Shown in pieces: positions 55,743 to 64,000 of a stretch of 64,000 bases of DNA. The notes beneath the pieces were generated by a model that searched no databases, was not told where the DNA came from, and saw only the letters and a list, made by a program, of their open reading frames with translations. Each line of letters begins with the position of its first letter. Within the stretch, counting starts at the first letter, position 1. The stretch is from Phycisphaerae bacterium (lineage in GTDB: Bacteria; Planctomycetota; Phycisphaerae; Phycisphaerales; UBA1924), in contig JAUIES010000001.1 in NCBI GenBank assembly GCA_030429705.1, positions 1,426,001 to 1,490,000 on the forward strand. Direction: 5' to 3'. The position numbers and the translations under genes were made by a program.

Positions 55743-56432
55743 TTACGCAGGCAGGGCATACAGCGTAGGGTCGGGGATGCCGGCGGCCTCGAAGCCTGCG
55801 CGGCGCAATAAGCACGAATCGCAGCCCCCGCATGCTCGGCCGACGGCATCAGGGTCGTAGCACGAATGGGTCATGCTGTAGTCGATACCCAGGTCGGTCC
55901 CTCGTCGGATGATCTCGGCTTTCGACAGATCGATGAGCGGCGTGCAGATCGAGAGCGCCGAGCCTTCGACAGCAGCCTTCGTTGCGAGGTTGGCGGTGTG
56001 TTCAAATGCTGCAATAAACTCGGGTCGGCAATCTGGATAGCCGGAATAGTCAACCGCCGTCACACCAAGCCAGATCTCGCTGGCACCGCTCACTTCTGCG
56101 AACGCGGTCGCAAGCGAAAGGAATACGAGATTGCGAGCGGGAACATAAGTCACCGGAATGTCATCACCCAGATTCTCTTTGGGAACGGGGATAGTGTCCG
56201 TCAGGGCGCTGCCACCAAAGGCCGCCAGATCGATGGGGATAGTCAGGTGTGAATCTGCGCCCAATGCATGAGCGATCTTCGTTGCTGCGACAAGTTCATG
56301 CCGATGGCGTTGCCCATAATCAAACGAGAGGCAATGGCATCGGCGATGCTGACTCATCGCGATGGCAAGCGTTGTGGCGCTATCGAGTCCGCCTGAGAGG
56401 AGCACCGCTGCATTGATCTGTGAATTTGGCAC
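55743..56432 (-). CDS. queC: 7-cyano-7-deazaguanine synthase QueC
   Basis: A 229-residue N-type ATP-pyrophosphatase that makes preQ0 from CDG. The PP-loop is [14 protein letters not shown] (residues 11-24), followed by SFDYGQRH and [11 protein letters not shown]. The C-terminal zinc site is a Cys cluster, [18 protein letters not shown]. The start is GTG. The upstream sequence shows no preQ1 riboswitch I can recognise. Confidence 0.95.
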   Translation of the reverse strand: MPNSQINAAVLLSGGLDSATTLAIAMSQHRRCHCLSFDYGQRHRHELVAATKIAHALGADSHLTIPIDLAAFGGSALTDTIPVPKENLGDDIPVTYVPARNLVFLSLATAFAEVSGASEIWLGVTAVDYSGYPDCRPEFIAAFEHTANLATKAAVEGSALSICTPLIDLSKAEIIRRGTDLGIDYSMTHSCYDPDAVGRACGGCDSCLLRRAGFEAAGIPDPTLYALPA

Positions 56433-56528
56433 AGCACAATGGTAGAAGCCGAATCAGGGCGCTGCGAATTGAGCCTGCTCGTAACAGCCCCGGAAACAGT
56501 TTTTGAAAAACGACGGTGCATTGGCCGT

Positions 56529-57788
56529 TCAACTCGCATCGCGAAGTTGAGACTGATCTTTGGTAGCACGATTGATCAAGGCTCGGGCCACGCCGTGTAG
56601 GTCGAACGGGCGATCTTCGGTCGCATAGAAGTTGTCTGCGAGGACATCCTGGCCTTCCGCTCGCAGCACTTCGATGTTGGGGGTTGTGGTCAGATCGATC
56701 TCTTGGCCGAGATCGTGCAGATCGGGGTTGCTGATGTCCTGAATCTCGCGCACCACAGGGCGGCATGGTTCGGTTGGGTACCAGCGGGTGACAACGCCGG
56801 CCATGGCGTTTGAAAGTTGGACGATCGTGCCGGGTGCATAAGGGGGGATCACGGTGTACAGACCGAGCAAGGCGACCGGATCAATCCGATCGGCATACGG
56901 CGATTCGCCGAGCAATCGCAAGGCCCGAACGGTTGGCATCGGGCGCCCGCCCGGGAACGCCGGTCGACGCAGTGCCAGAAAAAAACCGGTCGCAGCTGCG
57001 ATACGGGCAAAGACATGGATATCGGTACCGACTGGCGTATGGATGCCCGTGTTCGAGCGACGAGCAGGGTAGCCGCTGCCATCAAACCGCTGGTGGTGGT
57101 GCAGGACAACCGCTGCAGCCGCGGCATCAACTTTACCACGCACCATTTCAAATCCCTTGAGCACATGGTGTCGCCAATCCGGGTCTTCTTCATCGTGCGA
57201 TTCATAGTAGCGTTCACGGACTTCTTCATCGAGGGCGAGCGCGCCAATGTCTTGTAACAACGCGCCGACGCCGAGCGAAGAGACATTGCGGGCTTTTGCC
57301 GGTGCGAGACGCGGGCGTTGATGTTCCAAATAGAAGTCGAGTTTCAATCCGATCAGTAGCGAGATATATGCATTGTCGGCTGCAGAACGAAACAACGGAT
57401 GCGCCAGGTCGTGCAGATCCTGCACATGCTGGGCCGCGTGCGGGTTCTCTTGCAGAGCAGTCAGAAGCGCCACGATCGCGTTCTGGAACGGACGATAGTC
57501 CAGGTCGGGATCGGCGCTATCGCGCGTTTGTTCAAATGCATCTGCGATAGTCTGGTTGACACTGGCCCGCGCGTGAATGACCTGTTCAGATGTGTATTCA
57601 GCGATCTCTTCGAGACCCGGGTAGGCGATCGAGAGCTCGTGAACGCCGAGTTCCGGGAGTTTGGCAAGTGTTGCCTCGGTGAGTTCTGTCCCGGCGCGGA
57701 GCAGCACAGTCGCCGGCCGCTGCGGGTGAAAGATCGGCATGGCGAGCGTCATGCCGACTCGGGCCTGATTGGCTTGAATTCTGAGCAA
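56529..57788 (-). CDS. Degenerate HD-GYP domain protein
   Basis: The TTG start at 57788 has GGAG upstream at 7 nt and gives 419 residues. A PilZ-like or DUF3391-like N-terminal part (RVGMTLAMPIFHP) precedes the HD-GYP domain. The late motif HHHQRFDGSGYPA (230-242) is intact. The HD pair reads QD (179-180 in LLQDIG), and the first conserved His in the preceding helix and the final Asp are missing. HD-GYP proteins hydrolyse c-di-GMP. This one may have lost that and act as a sensor. It lies 96 bp upstream of queC on the same strand. Confidence 0.82.
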   Translation of the reverse strand: MLRIQANQARVGMTLAMPIFHPQRPATVLLRAGTELTEATLAKLPELGVHELSIAYPGLEEIAEYTSEQVIHARASVNQTIADAFEQTRDSADPDLDYRPFQNAIVALLTALQENPHAAQHVQDLHDLAHPLFRSAADNAYISLLIGLKLDFYLEHQRPRLAPAKARNVSSLGVGALLQDIGALALDEEVRERYYESHDEEDPDWRHHVLKGFEMVRGKVDAAAAAVVLHHHQRFDGSGYPARRSNTGIHTPVGTDIHVFARIAAATGFFLALRRPAFPGGRPMPTVRALRLLGESPYADRIDPVALLGLYTVIPPYAPGTIVQLSNAMAGVVTRWYPTEPCRPVVREIQDISNPDLHDLGQEIDLTTTPNIEVLRAEGQDVLADNFYATEDRPFDLHGVARALINRATKDQSQLRDAS

Positions 57789-57940
57789 ATGTCCACTCCA
57801 CAACGCGCGAGATTCCCGGGTGTCTATCGGCTGATGCAGCCTGTGGATGTGGGACGAATCAGGCAGATCATGCACTTGCGTTGTGTCCTGCGGAATCCGT
57901 CCGGATTCATTGTCGCACGACACTCAATGCCGATGAGCAC

Positions 57941-58936
57941 CTAGTTCAACTTGAGCGCAAACGACAATGCGGCGTATGTGAGATACAACACAAGCAGGAT
58001 GATGCTCTTGGTGCGTCCGAGTCGCGTGCCGACCGCCATTATCGGAATGAGCAGAACCGAGACAAACAACAATGCAGGCAGATGAAAGACGAGCGTGGGT
58101 CGGGTTACGGGAATTGGTGCCGCCAGACCGGCTGCCCCGAGCACCGCGAGGAGATTGAACACATTGGAACCCAGAATATTGCCGATCGCAATATCGGACT
58201 CTCCCTTTCGTGCAGCCTGAATGGAGGCTGCAAGTTCGGGGACAGATGTTCCGAAAGCGATGATGGTGGCTCCGATGACGATTTCGGGAATGTCCGCAGC
58301 ACGGGCAAGGTCGGCACCTCCTCGAACGAGAAGCGCTGCGCCGGCTGACAGACCAATCAACCCGAGAAGTGTGTGCAGCAAGCTCGGCCCGAGTGGTGGG
58401 TGGGTATTGGTCTCAAGTTTGAGCCCATGTTCGTGCTCGTTCTCGAGAGCAGCTTGGAGTGCGTCTGGGTCCGCTTTGCCGGTTTTGTAGTTGTAGATGA
58501 TGTAGGCAATGATCCCTGCGAAGAGGATGCCGCCATCAAGCCGCGAGACCGTCGCGTCGAATAGCAGGCCGCAAGCGATTGCGGTGATGATGAGCATGAG
58601 GATCGCATCTCGACTGACAATTTTGCGTTGAATGTTGATCGGAGAGATCAACGCTGCGAACGGGAGAATGAGGCACATGTTGGCGATGTTTGAGCCGAGG
58701 ACATTTCCAACACCGAGTTCTCCGTTGCCGTCGAGGCTGGCTTTGACGGATGCAAACATTTCAGGTGCGCTGGTTCCGAAAGCAACCACGGTCACACCGA
58801 TGACGAAGGGGCTGAGCCCGAGTCGGCGTGCGATTCGCGCCGCTCCTCGAATGAGCAATTCAGCACCGAAGTATGTCAGCGTGATCCCGACGACCAGAGC
58901 AAGGAGTGCATAAAGGGGGGGTAGTTGATCGGGCAT
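57941..58936 (-). CDS. Calcium/sodium antiporter of the CaCA family (YrbG-like)
   Basis: A 331-residue membrane protein with about ten helices arranged in two inverted halves. Each half has the alpha-repeat core: VAFGTSAPEMFASV with LGSNIANMCLI, and IAFGTSVPELAASIQA with LGSNVFNLLAV. A cytoplasmic loop near residue 180 is Glu/Lys-rich. The CaCA family exchanges calcium for sodium or protons. The ten-helix size is typical of YrbG. It starts 46 bp downstream of the exported unknown gene. Confidence 0.93.
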   Translation of the reverse strand: MPDQLPPLYALLALVVGITLTYFGAELLIRGAARIARRLGLSPFVIGVTVVAFGTSAPEMFASVKASLDGNGELGVGNVLGSNIANMCLILPFAALISPINIQRKIVSRDAILMLIITAIACGLLFDATVSRLDGGILFAGIIAYIIYNYKTGKADPDALQAALENEHEHGLKLETNTHPPLGPSLLHTLLGLIGLSAGAALLVRGGADLARAADIPEIVIGATIIAFGTSVPELAASIQAARKGESDIAIGNILGSNVFNLLAVLGAAGLAAPIPVTRPTLVFHLPALLFVSVLLIPIMAVGTRLGRTKSIILLVLYLTYAALSFALKLN

Positions 58937-58982
58937 GGTGAACTATAAAACTCTGTAAGACCGAGCGATCGATGCTGTTCAA

Positions 58983-60008
58983 TCAGGGGATCAGAGCGTA
59001 GCGTTCTGGCGTGTGTGGGATCAGAACCACGACGAGCGAACGCTCGCGTTCGATGATCGCTTGCCCGTTTGGTCCTGTGCGACCAGAAACACCAGCCTGC
59101 CGACGGAGCAGTTTCTCGCCGATCGACTGGAGTGACGGCGCAACTGGACCCACGACCCGCGAGCTTGGCTGCTGACCGCGCTGCGAATCGGGCTGTGAAG
59201 GAGGTGGTCGATCGACCGGGCGTTCTGGTCGGCCGACCAGGACAGACTCGGGTGATGCAGGATCAACCTCCGGACCAATGGAAGGCGTGTTGTCACCCGG
59301 GCTGGCGTGTTGATCCGGGGTGTTCGACTCTCGAAGAGATGACCAGTCAGCGCTCGGGGCTGCCGGGACAATGACAATGGCGTGATCGGCGGGAATGTCC
59401 AAACTCGCCTTGAGCCTCTTGAACAGAAGCCCCGCATCCTCAATGGTTGTCGGCAACGGATCGATCAAGTGTTCGAATCGTCTTCGATTCACTTGTATAT
59501 GTTGCGGTAACAGTTCAAGCCGAAGCCTCGCCTCCACAACATCGTGGTCTGACGCGCTGGAAATGTCAGGGACAATCCAAGCCCGAGCGAGCAACCGAAA
59601 CCGCCCTTGCGAGAGACGCAACGGGCCGGAATCAAGACGCGTGTAGTCTTCCGGTAGTTCAGGGCCGGTGACCAGAGGAGACCATCTGTAGAGCATGCCG
59701 ATCGACTCAGTCTGTATGGTACTGACCGGCACAAGTGAGTTCATCGCGTTCTCGAGTTCAGCGATCGGGACGGCAATGATCCGCAATCCATTCGCGTGAA
59801 GACGAGACCGGGTGCGTTGGTCCATGCCCGTCTCGACTTCGTCATAGTCGCGCAGCGCAAGACCGATCGTGGTGCCGGTGCTGGCGACCGGAATCAGTTT
59901 CATCTCAAGCCCGAGAAAATTCGTCGGTGTCTCAGTCTGCGCTGGTGTCAGCGTGGTTGCCATGACCAATAGCATCGCGATCAAATTGGCCCGTCGGAGT
60001 ATGCCCAT
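58983..60008 (-). CDS. Exported protein of unknown function with Pro-rich C-terminus
   Basis: A 341-residue precursor starting 6 bp after the LOG-family gene ends, with a signal peptide (cleavage near TPAQ, residue 24). Residues 40-230 look like a globular alpha/beta domain with no family I recognise. The C-terminus (about 240-310) is rich in Pro, Ser, Gln and Arg and probably disordered. It may be part of a four-gene operon with the AsmA-like, LOG and antiporter genes. Confidence 0.65.
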   Translation of the reverse strand: MGILRRANLIAMLLVMATTLTPAQTETPTNFLGLEMKLIPVASTGTTIGLALRDYDEVETGMDQRTRSRLHANGLRIIAVPIAELENAMNSLVPVSTIQTESIGMLYRWSPLVTGPELPEDYTRLDSGPLRLSQGRFRLLARAWIVPDISSASDHDVVEARLRLELLPQHIQVNRRRFEHLIDPLPTTIEDAGLLFKRLKASLDIPADHAIVIVPAAPSADWSSLRESNTPDQHASPGDNTPSIGPEVDPASPESVLVGRPERPVDRPPPSQPDSQRGQQPSSRVVGPVAPSLQSIGEKLLRRQAGVSGRTGPNGQAIIERERSLVVVLIPHTPERYALIP

Positions 60009-60014
60009 GGGTGT

Positions 60015-61181
60015 CTATTCGTCTGGTTCGCAGTCGTTGATCCGGTCGATCAACAACCTGACGAGTCCAAAGTTCCGCCGGGTGTGGTGAAACACGAGCC
60101 TTGGCAGTTCGAGGTGGTCTTCTTCCTGAGGCAATGTGCCGGTGCGTTCGATGGTTCCAGACTTGATCAATGACTGAAACTCGACCGCGAGACGATCGGC
60201 ATCCGCCTGGCTGATCTGCTTCTTGAGTCGGATGACCAGATTGTCGCGGACATAGCGTGAAGAGTGATACAAGCGATAGAAGTGCTGGATATGGTCCGCA
60301 GCGTCAGCAGGATCTTTTGCGATGTAGTACAAGTGCTCATCATCAGGGCTGATCCAGCCTCGACTCATCAACTGATGATCGATGAACCGTTTGCAACCGG
60401 CCCAATACCCGGGAATCGCGAGGTCTGCGTCGCCGCCCGCGACGGTGTGCCCCTCGGTGGGTTCACCTTCGACGAACACGATTGGAATCATGCTCGCTTT
60501 GCCAGTTTGAACGAGTGTGAGTGTCTCAAAAGTCTCGTCAAGCGTACCGAATCCGCCCGGGAAGCAAACAACCGCTTCGGCCTGCGAAAGGAACATCAGT
60601 TTGCGCGTGAAAAAGTAGCGGAAGTGAATCAACTTTTCGTCGTCAGCGATGATCTCGTTGGCAGTGGTTTCAAACGGGAGTCTGATCGCGACACCGAATG
60701 ATGCTTCGCGCCCTGGTCCCTCGTGCCCGGCTTTCATGATGCCATCACCTGCCCCGGTGATCACCATCCACCCTCGTTCGGCCATCACTCTGGAGAATAG
60801 CACAGCGGCCTTGTAATCTGGGTGATCGGGCGGCGTCCGAGCCGAGCCGAAAATCGTCACCTTGTGCGCATCCGGATACTCACCAAAGACGCGGTACGCA
60901 TAACGCATTTCTTTGAACGCAGCCGTGAGGAGTTTGAGCTCCCCTCTGTCTCGGCCATCCGGGATGAGTTTGAGCGAAGTCGTGATGAGATCGCGAACGA
61001 GCCGCGCGTCATATTCGTCGGAAGGCCCGGCGACATCTTCGATGAGATCGCGGATGCGTTCCTGCACTTCGCCATCATCAGCCTTGCGCTGAGCGCCGAG
61101 TTCTGGCGGCGCATCGCTTTGGCCCTTCGGTGCGGTTGAGGACGGCGGATCGAGTTCTTGTCGGTTGTGTTCGTTGGTCAT
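60015..61181 (-). CDS. LOG family / TIGR00730-like protein
   Basis: A 388-residue protein. The central domain has the LOG nucleotide-binding signature: VTIFGSARTPPDHPDY, WMVITGAGDGIMKAGHEG and the catalytic PGGFGTLDETFE. Family members are often misnamed lysine decarboxylases but cleave the N-glycosidic bond of nucleoside monophosphates. N- and C-terminal extensions make it longer than typical 180-residue members. Start overlaps the stop of the AsmA-like gene by 4 nt (ATGA). Confidence 0.88.
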   Translation of the reverse strand: MTNEHNRQELDPPSSTAPKGQSDAPPELGAQRKADDGEVQERIRDLIEDVAGPSDEYDARLVRDLITTSLKLIPDGRDRGELKLLTAAFKEMRYAYRVFGEYPDAHKVTIFGSARTPPDHPDYKAAVLFSRVMAERGWMVITGAGDGIMKAGHEGPGREASFGVAIRLPFETTANEIIADDEKLIHFRYFFTRKLMFLSQAEAVVCFPGGFGTLDETFETLTLVQTGKASMIPIVFVEGEPTEGHTVAGGDADLAIPGYWAGCKRFIDHQLMSRGWISPDDEHLYYIAKDPADAADHIQHFYRLYHSSRYVRDNLVIRLKKQISQADADRLAVEFQSLIKSGTIERTGTLPQEEDHLELPRLVFHHTRRNFGLVRLLIDRINDCEPDE

Positions 61182-64000
61182 TGGTCTTGATTGTTGCCTT
61201 GTTGTTCGAAGTTCTCGATAGCGGTCTTCACTTGTTTGGAACTGAGTCTGCTGCGTTCTCGGAATTCGAGCGCCCGACGCTTGATATCACGCAGGAGTTT
61301 TTCCTGTGATGAGGGTTCTCGGCCGAAAAGAGTTGAAATTGCAGCCCGGGTGTTGGTAAGCGGGTCAGTCGAGATCGCCGGTTCACGAAGCGTCCCCTGG
61401 ACTCGAATCGTCACAAGTTCATCGCGAATGGATTCAAGCACCGGGCTGAGCAGCGGGATTCGCTTGTTTGCTCGGCTATTGACCCGAAGATCGAGTGTCT
61501 GGTCCGGGATGTTGAGTGTCCCATACCCGATCAGTTCGATCGAGCGCGAAAGGACGCTGAGTTCTTCAAAGGTCGCTTCGTCATTGAGCAGGTAGAACCG
61601 TGCCCGGGCGAGTTCGAGTTGTTCACCCATGGGGAGAGCGAGGTTGCTGACTTCAATCAAAGGCACAAGGAGCGGAAGTTTGAGGACGCGCCCTTGCGAA
61701 ACCTGAATCAGACCGACGCCGCGGCGAGGTCCGTCGATCACGCCATACATCGACATGCGAGCATCGATCGATCCTCTCGAATCGTCGACAGCCTGCTCCG
61801 GATCACGCAACTGGGTGTCGAGCGCAAGATCCTGCAAAATGGGAGCGAATCGCACGCCCGAAAGTGTGGATTCAAAGTCGTACTGAATCCGATCGTCCGG
61901 CGTGCTCCAGACGACAGCGGTTGCCGCGATACGACCGCCGTGCGACTCGGCGATAATTGGGTTGACTTCGATTGCCTTGCCGTCAGGTGTCGATCGGAGC
62001 GTGACGGTGCCGTTCGACATCCACACTTGTCCCGCGCGGAATGTCGGCGCATCAACAACCATCTCGAACTCGGGTGTTCCAAGTGTCGGGTCCGTGTGTG
62101 CAACGAAGTCAACCGTTGCAGTCACGCGATCGAGTTCGATGCCGGCGTTCATTGATCCATCCTGCACCATGAGCCTGCCCAATATGTCGAGTCGTGAACC
62201 GGCAACTGATTGTGCATAGAGCAGGTGGCCGCCCTCCAGTTGCAAAGGGCCGTTGACTGTGACCGAGAGTTGATCGAGGACCGACGAGATGGATGATGGC
62301 AACAGTGCCTGCAATTCTGGTGTGAGACTTGTCGCGTCGAGCGAGAACGCAAGATCGGCTTGTTTCTGCTGGTCCGCCGAGGCGAGGTCGCCGACTTCAA
62401 ACCGACCGTCCAGCCGCCCGGACCAGTTCGAGGCATCAAAAGCAAGTTGCTGAATCTTGGCCTGTCCATCTTGAAACGCGATCGAACCTTCGGTGAAGCC
62501 GAGGTTGACGCGTTGCTCGTTGTATGTAAATTCGATGCGGTGTGGATTGATGTACAGCGATGTCAAGTCAAATTGCCGACCAGGCGTGACCGATACAGCA
62601 GCAGTGAGATCGAGCGTGCCCGCCGGGTCGGCATCCGCAAGGAATCGACCAATGGAGTCGGCATCGGCGGGGAGAAATCGGCCGATGACACGACTGTCAT
62701 AGTTCACACCGGTCAAGGTTGCTGATAACACGCTCGCAGCCGCGGCATCACCCGAGTCGACAATCTCTGTGCTCGTCAGGTTGCTCAGCGGTAGCGTGCC
62801 TTGCAGTTCCGCCCGGGCGAATGGCTCGCGATCGATCAGTACACGACCTCCGAACTGTTCAATGTAAACAGCCGACCGTTGCCCTTTGGATATCCGAATG
62901 CTGCCTGTTGATTCGACGATGGTCATATCGAGATCGCGAGCGCGAATCGTCAGGTCCCGCGCTTGATCGATCGTGAGCACCGTTTCCGGCAGTGACTCAT
63001 TGATAGTCTGATGGTTGAGATTGACCGCAATGGTGCCGGTTGGTCTGAATCGCTCTCGCAGATCATGCAGTTGCTGTGCAGCTGGCTGGTCAACCCAGGC
63101 GATTAACTGTTCAACCGGGTGTGTGAGAACAAGGCTTGGCAGGGACGCAGACAGCGATTGGATCTGCATGACATTCTGCGCTGCGTCGCCGTACGCGATG
63201 TTGGCTTGAAGCGAGGCTGCAGCGGGATGATTGTCGTGACCACTGACAAGATCAGCGCCAAGATCAAGTCGCAGTGATGACGGATCGGCGTAAATCGCAC
63301 CCTGAATGTTGGCAAGTTGGAGAGCATCAACAACACCGCCTTGCGAGGGGGTCCATCCATCAATGGTCGCTGTGATCGATTGTGGCGTGACATCGACAAC
63401 ATATGGCGGTCGGTTTGGCTGACCAATCTGCGCGATGCAATCGATGGTTCCACGCAAGCCAAGACTGCCCAACAGTTCGCGTGCGTTCATGGTGCCAGGT
63501 GCCGCGTCCGGGTCGCCCGGAATGGCGTTAATAAGTAGTGGCGTGATCGGTATGTCGGTCGCAGTGATAGTGATCTTCGGGAGGGCATCTTCATTCGTCA
63601 GCCCGGCAAGGGCTTCGACCTGGGCAGAACCACCTGCGAGCGTGTAGAAGTGCCCCTCGCTACTCGAAATTGACGCGGTGTTCTCCTGAATGCGTATCGT
63701 GACATCTTCAGCGACAATCGGAAGCGGGAACTGCTCGGGCACAAACCCGGCGCGCGGCACATGAACAGTGACATCGATGTCCCAGATATTCTCTTCACCA
63801 AGATGACGGAAGATGTCAATATCGACCGATGACCGGCCGCCGAGCGCAAATGGCGGAACTTCAACAAGCGATGTGAGTTCGGCAAGACGATCACGCTGTT
63901 CATCTGAGAGCGTGTTCGCTGAAGATCGGAGCGACTCGAGTTCAGACGCGCGATCGCGCGCCTCCCTCGGCGTTTGAATGAGGTTCTGCTCGCGCAGCGT
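61178..64000 (-). CDS. AsmA-like / DUF3971-type protein, 5' end off the window
   Basis: The frame is open from 61178 to the right edge (about 940 codons), so the gene is partial and its N-terminus lies beyond 64000. A GTG at 63760 is an internal codon, because the preceding frame (NIWDIDVTVHVPRAGFVPEQF) is continuous and protein-like. The sequence is long beta-strand repeats, with LDLTAAVSVTPGRQFDL and a C-terminal YGTLNIPDQTLDLRVNSRA section typical of AsmA-family proteins that move or order lipids across the periplasm. It is the first gene of the overlapping set with the LOG gene. Confidence 0.85.
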   Translation of the reverse strand, partial: TLREQNLIQTPREARDRASELESLRSSANTLSDEQRDRLAELTSLVEVPPFALGGRSSVDIDIFRHLGEENIWDIDVTVHVPRAGFVPEQFPLPIVAEDVTIRIQENTASISSSEGHFYTLAGGSAQVEALAGLTNEDALPKITITATDIPITPLLINAIPGDPDAAPGTMNARELLGSLGLRGTIDCIAQIGQPNRPPYVVDVTPQSITATIDGWTPSQGGVVDALQLANIQGAIYADPSSLRLDLGADLVSGHDNHPAAASLQANIAYGDAAQNVMQIQSLSASLPSLVLTHPVEQLIAWVDQPAAQQLHDLRERFRPTGTIAVNLNHQTINESLPETVLTIDQARDLTIRARDLDMTIVESTGSIRISKGQRSAVYIEQFGGRVLIDREPFARAELQGTLPLSNLTSTEIVDSGDAAAASVLSATLTGVNYDSRVIGRFLPADADSIGRFLADADPAGTLDLTAAVSVTPGRQFDLTSLYINPHRIEFTYNEQRVNLGFTEGSIAFQDGQAKIQQLAFDASNWSGRLDGRFEVGDLASADQQKQADLAFSLDATSLTPELQALLPSSISSVLDQLSVTVNGPLQLEGGHLLYAQSVAGSRLDILGRLMVQDGSMNAGIELDRVTATVDFVAHTDPTLGTPEFEMVVDAPTFRAGQVWMSNGTVTLRSTPDGKAIEVNPIIAESHGGRIAATAVVWSTPDDRIQYDFESTLSGVRFAPILQDLALDTQLRDPEQAVDDSRGSIDARMSMYGVIDGPRRGVGLIQVSQGRVLKLPLLVPLIEVSNLALPMGEQLELARARFYLLNDEATFEELSVLSRSIELIGYGTLNIPDQTLDLRVNSRANKRIPLLSPVLESIRDELVTIRVQGTLREPAISTDPLTNTRAAISTLFGREPSSQEKLLRDIKRRALEFRERSRLSSKQVKTAIENFEQQGNNQDQ

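Noticed and set aside
56433-56528. preQ1 riboswitch upstream of queC
   Set aside because: No recognisable preQ1-I or preQ1-II motif or paired loop was found by eye. The gap is also only 96 bp.
57880-57925. Hairpin GAATCCG-TC-CGGATTC near the antiporter stop as a terminator
   Set aside because: It has a tiny loop, no T-tract on either side, and lies in the leader before the HD-GYP gene.
63758-63760. GTG at 63760 as start of the AsmA-like gene
   Set aside because: The frame upstream of it is open and protein-like to the window edge, so this codon is internal.

Overview
The window looks like chromosomal DNA from a marine member of the Planctomycetota, most likely class Phycisphaerae. This is inferred from gene content, not from a marker gene. 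The pointers are a formylglycine-type sulfatase, several sulfotransferases, a DUF58/BatA/VWA/DUF4175-like operon, a secreted S74-type protein, outer-membrane proteins, frequent GTG/TTG starts and moderately GC-rich coding sequence. I see no rRNA, tRNA, CRISPR array, transposase or phage module. The density is that of an ordinary chromosome, with most gaps under 200 bp.

Region by region. 1-7.9 kb: a lipoprotein, UbiX, then a surface-glycan block (GDP-L-fucose synthase, membrane-anchored EEP-fold protein, Wzx-like flippase, two sulfotransferases). 7.9-14.8 kb: housekeeping genes (CheV, SurE, ArfB-like release factor, a barrel protein, an HU/IHF protein with a long leader, NadA, PilZ) and a GT2. 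A strong bidirectional terminator follows. 14.8-22.2 kb: porin, secreted S74 protein, sulfatase divergent from a DASS/SLC13-type transporter carrying two RCK_C domains, and a DUF4287-SRPBCC pair. 22.3-30.9 kb: a second glycan island with three GT4 enzymes, one GT2, three SAM methyltransferases and a third sulfotransferase. One GT4 and the GT2 share the same unusual C-terminal domain.

30.9-33.6 kb: a GNAT, phosphofructokinase with a decayed sulfotransferase coupled to its stop codon, and a four-EF-hand secreted protein. 33.7-46.3 kb: one long + strand block (DUF58, BatA-like, VWA, a 1213-residue coiled-coil DUF4175-like protein, a Ser/Gln-rich exported protein, a secreted alpha/alpha-toroid protein, an exported protein, a TM2 protein) with repeated 4-nt overlaps. 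This is the best candidate for an uncharacterised system, probably an envelope or surface machine. 46.4-54.3 kb: an amidohydrolase-like protein lacking its metal motif, an RND adaptor-permease pair and a DegP/HtrA protease. 54.4-56.4 kb: preQ0 genes queC-queE-queD. 56.5-64 kb: a degenerate HD-GYP protein, a Ca2+/Na+ antiporter, an exported unknown, a LOG-family protein and an AsmA-like protein that runs off the right edge.

Together the glycan genes suggest the cell makes fucose-containing, sulfated and methylated surface polysaccharide. The sulfatase and DASS transporter could recycle sulfate from similar polymers. Start codons were chosen by Shine-Dalgarno spacing, signal peptide position and overlap with neighbours. 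They are stated where they differ from the longest reading frame.
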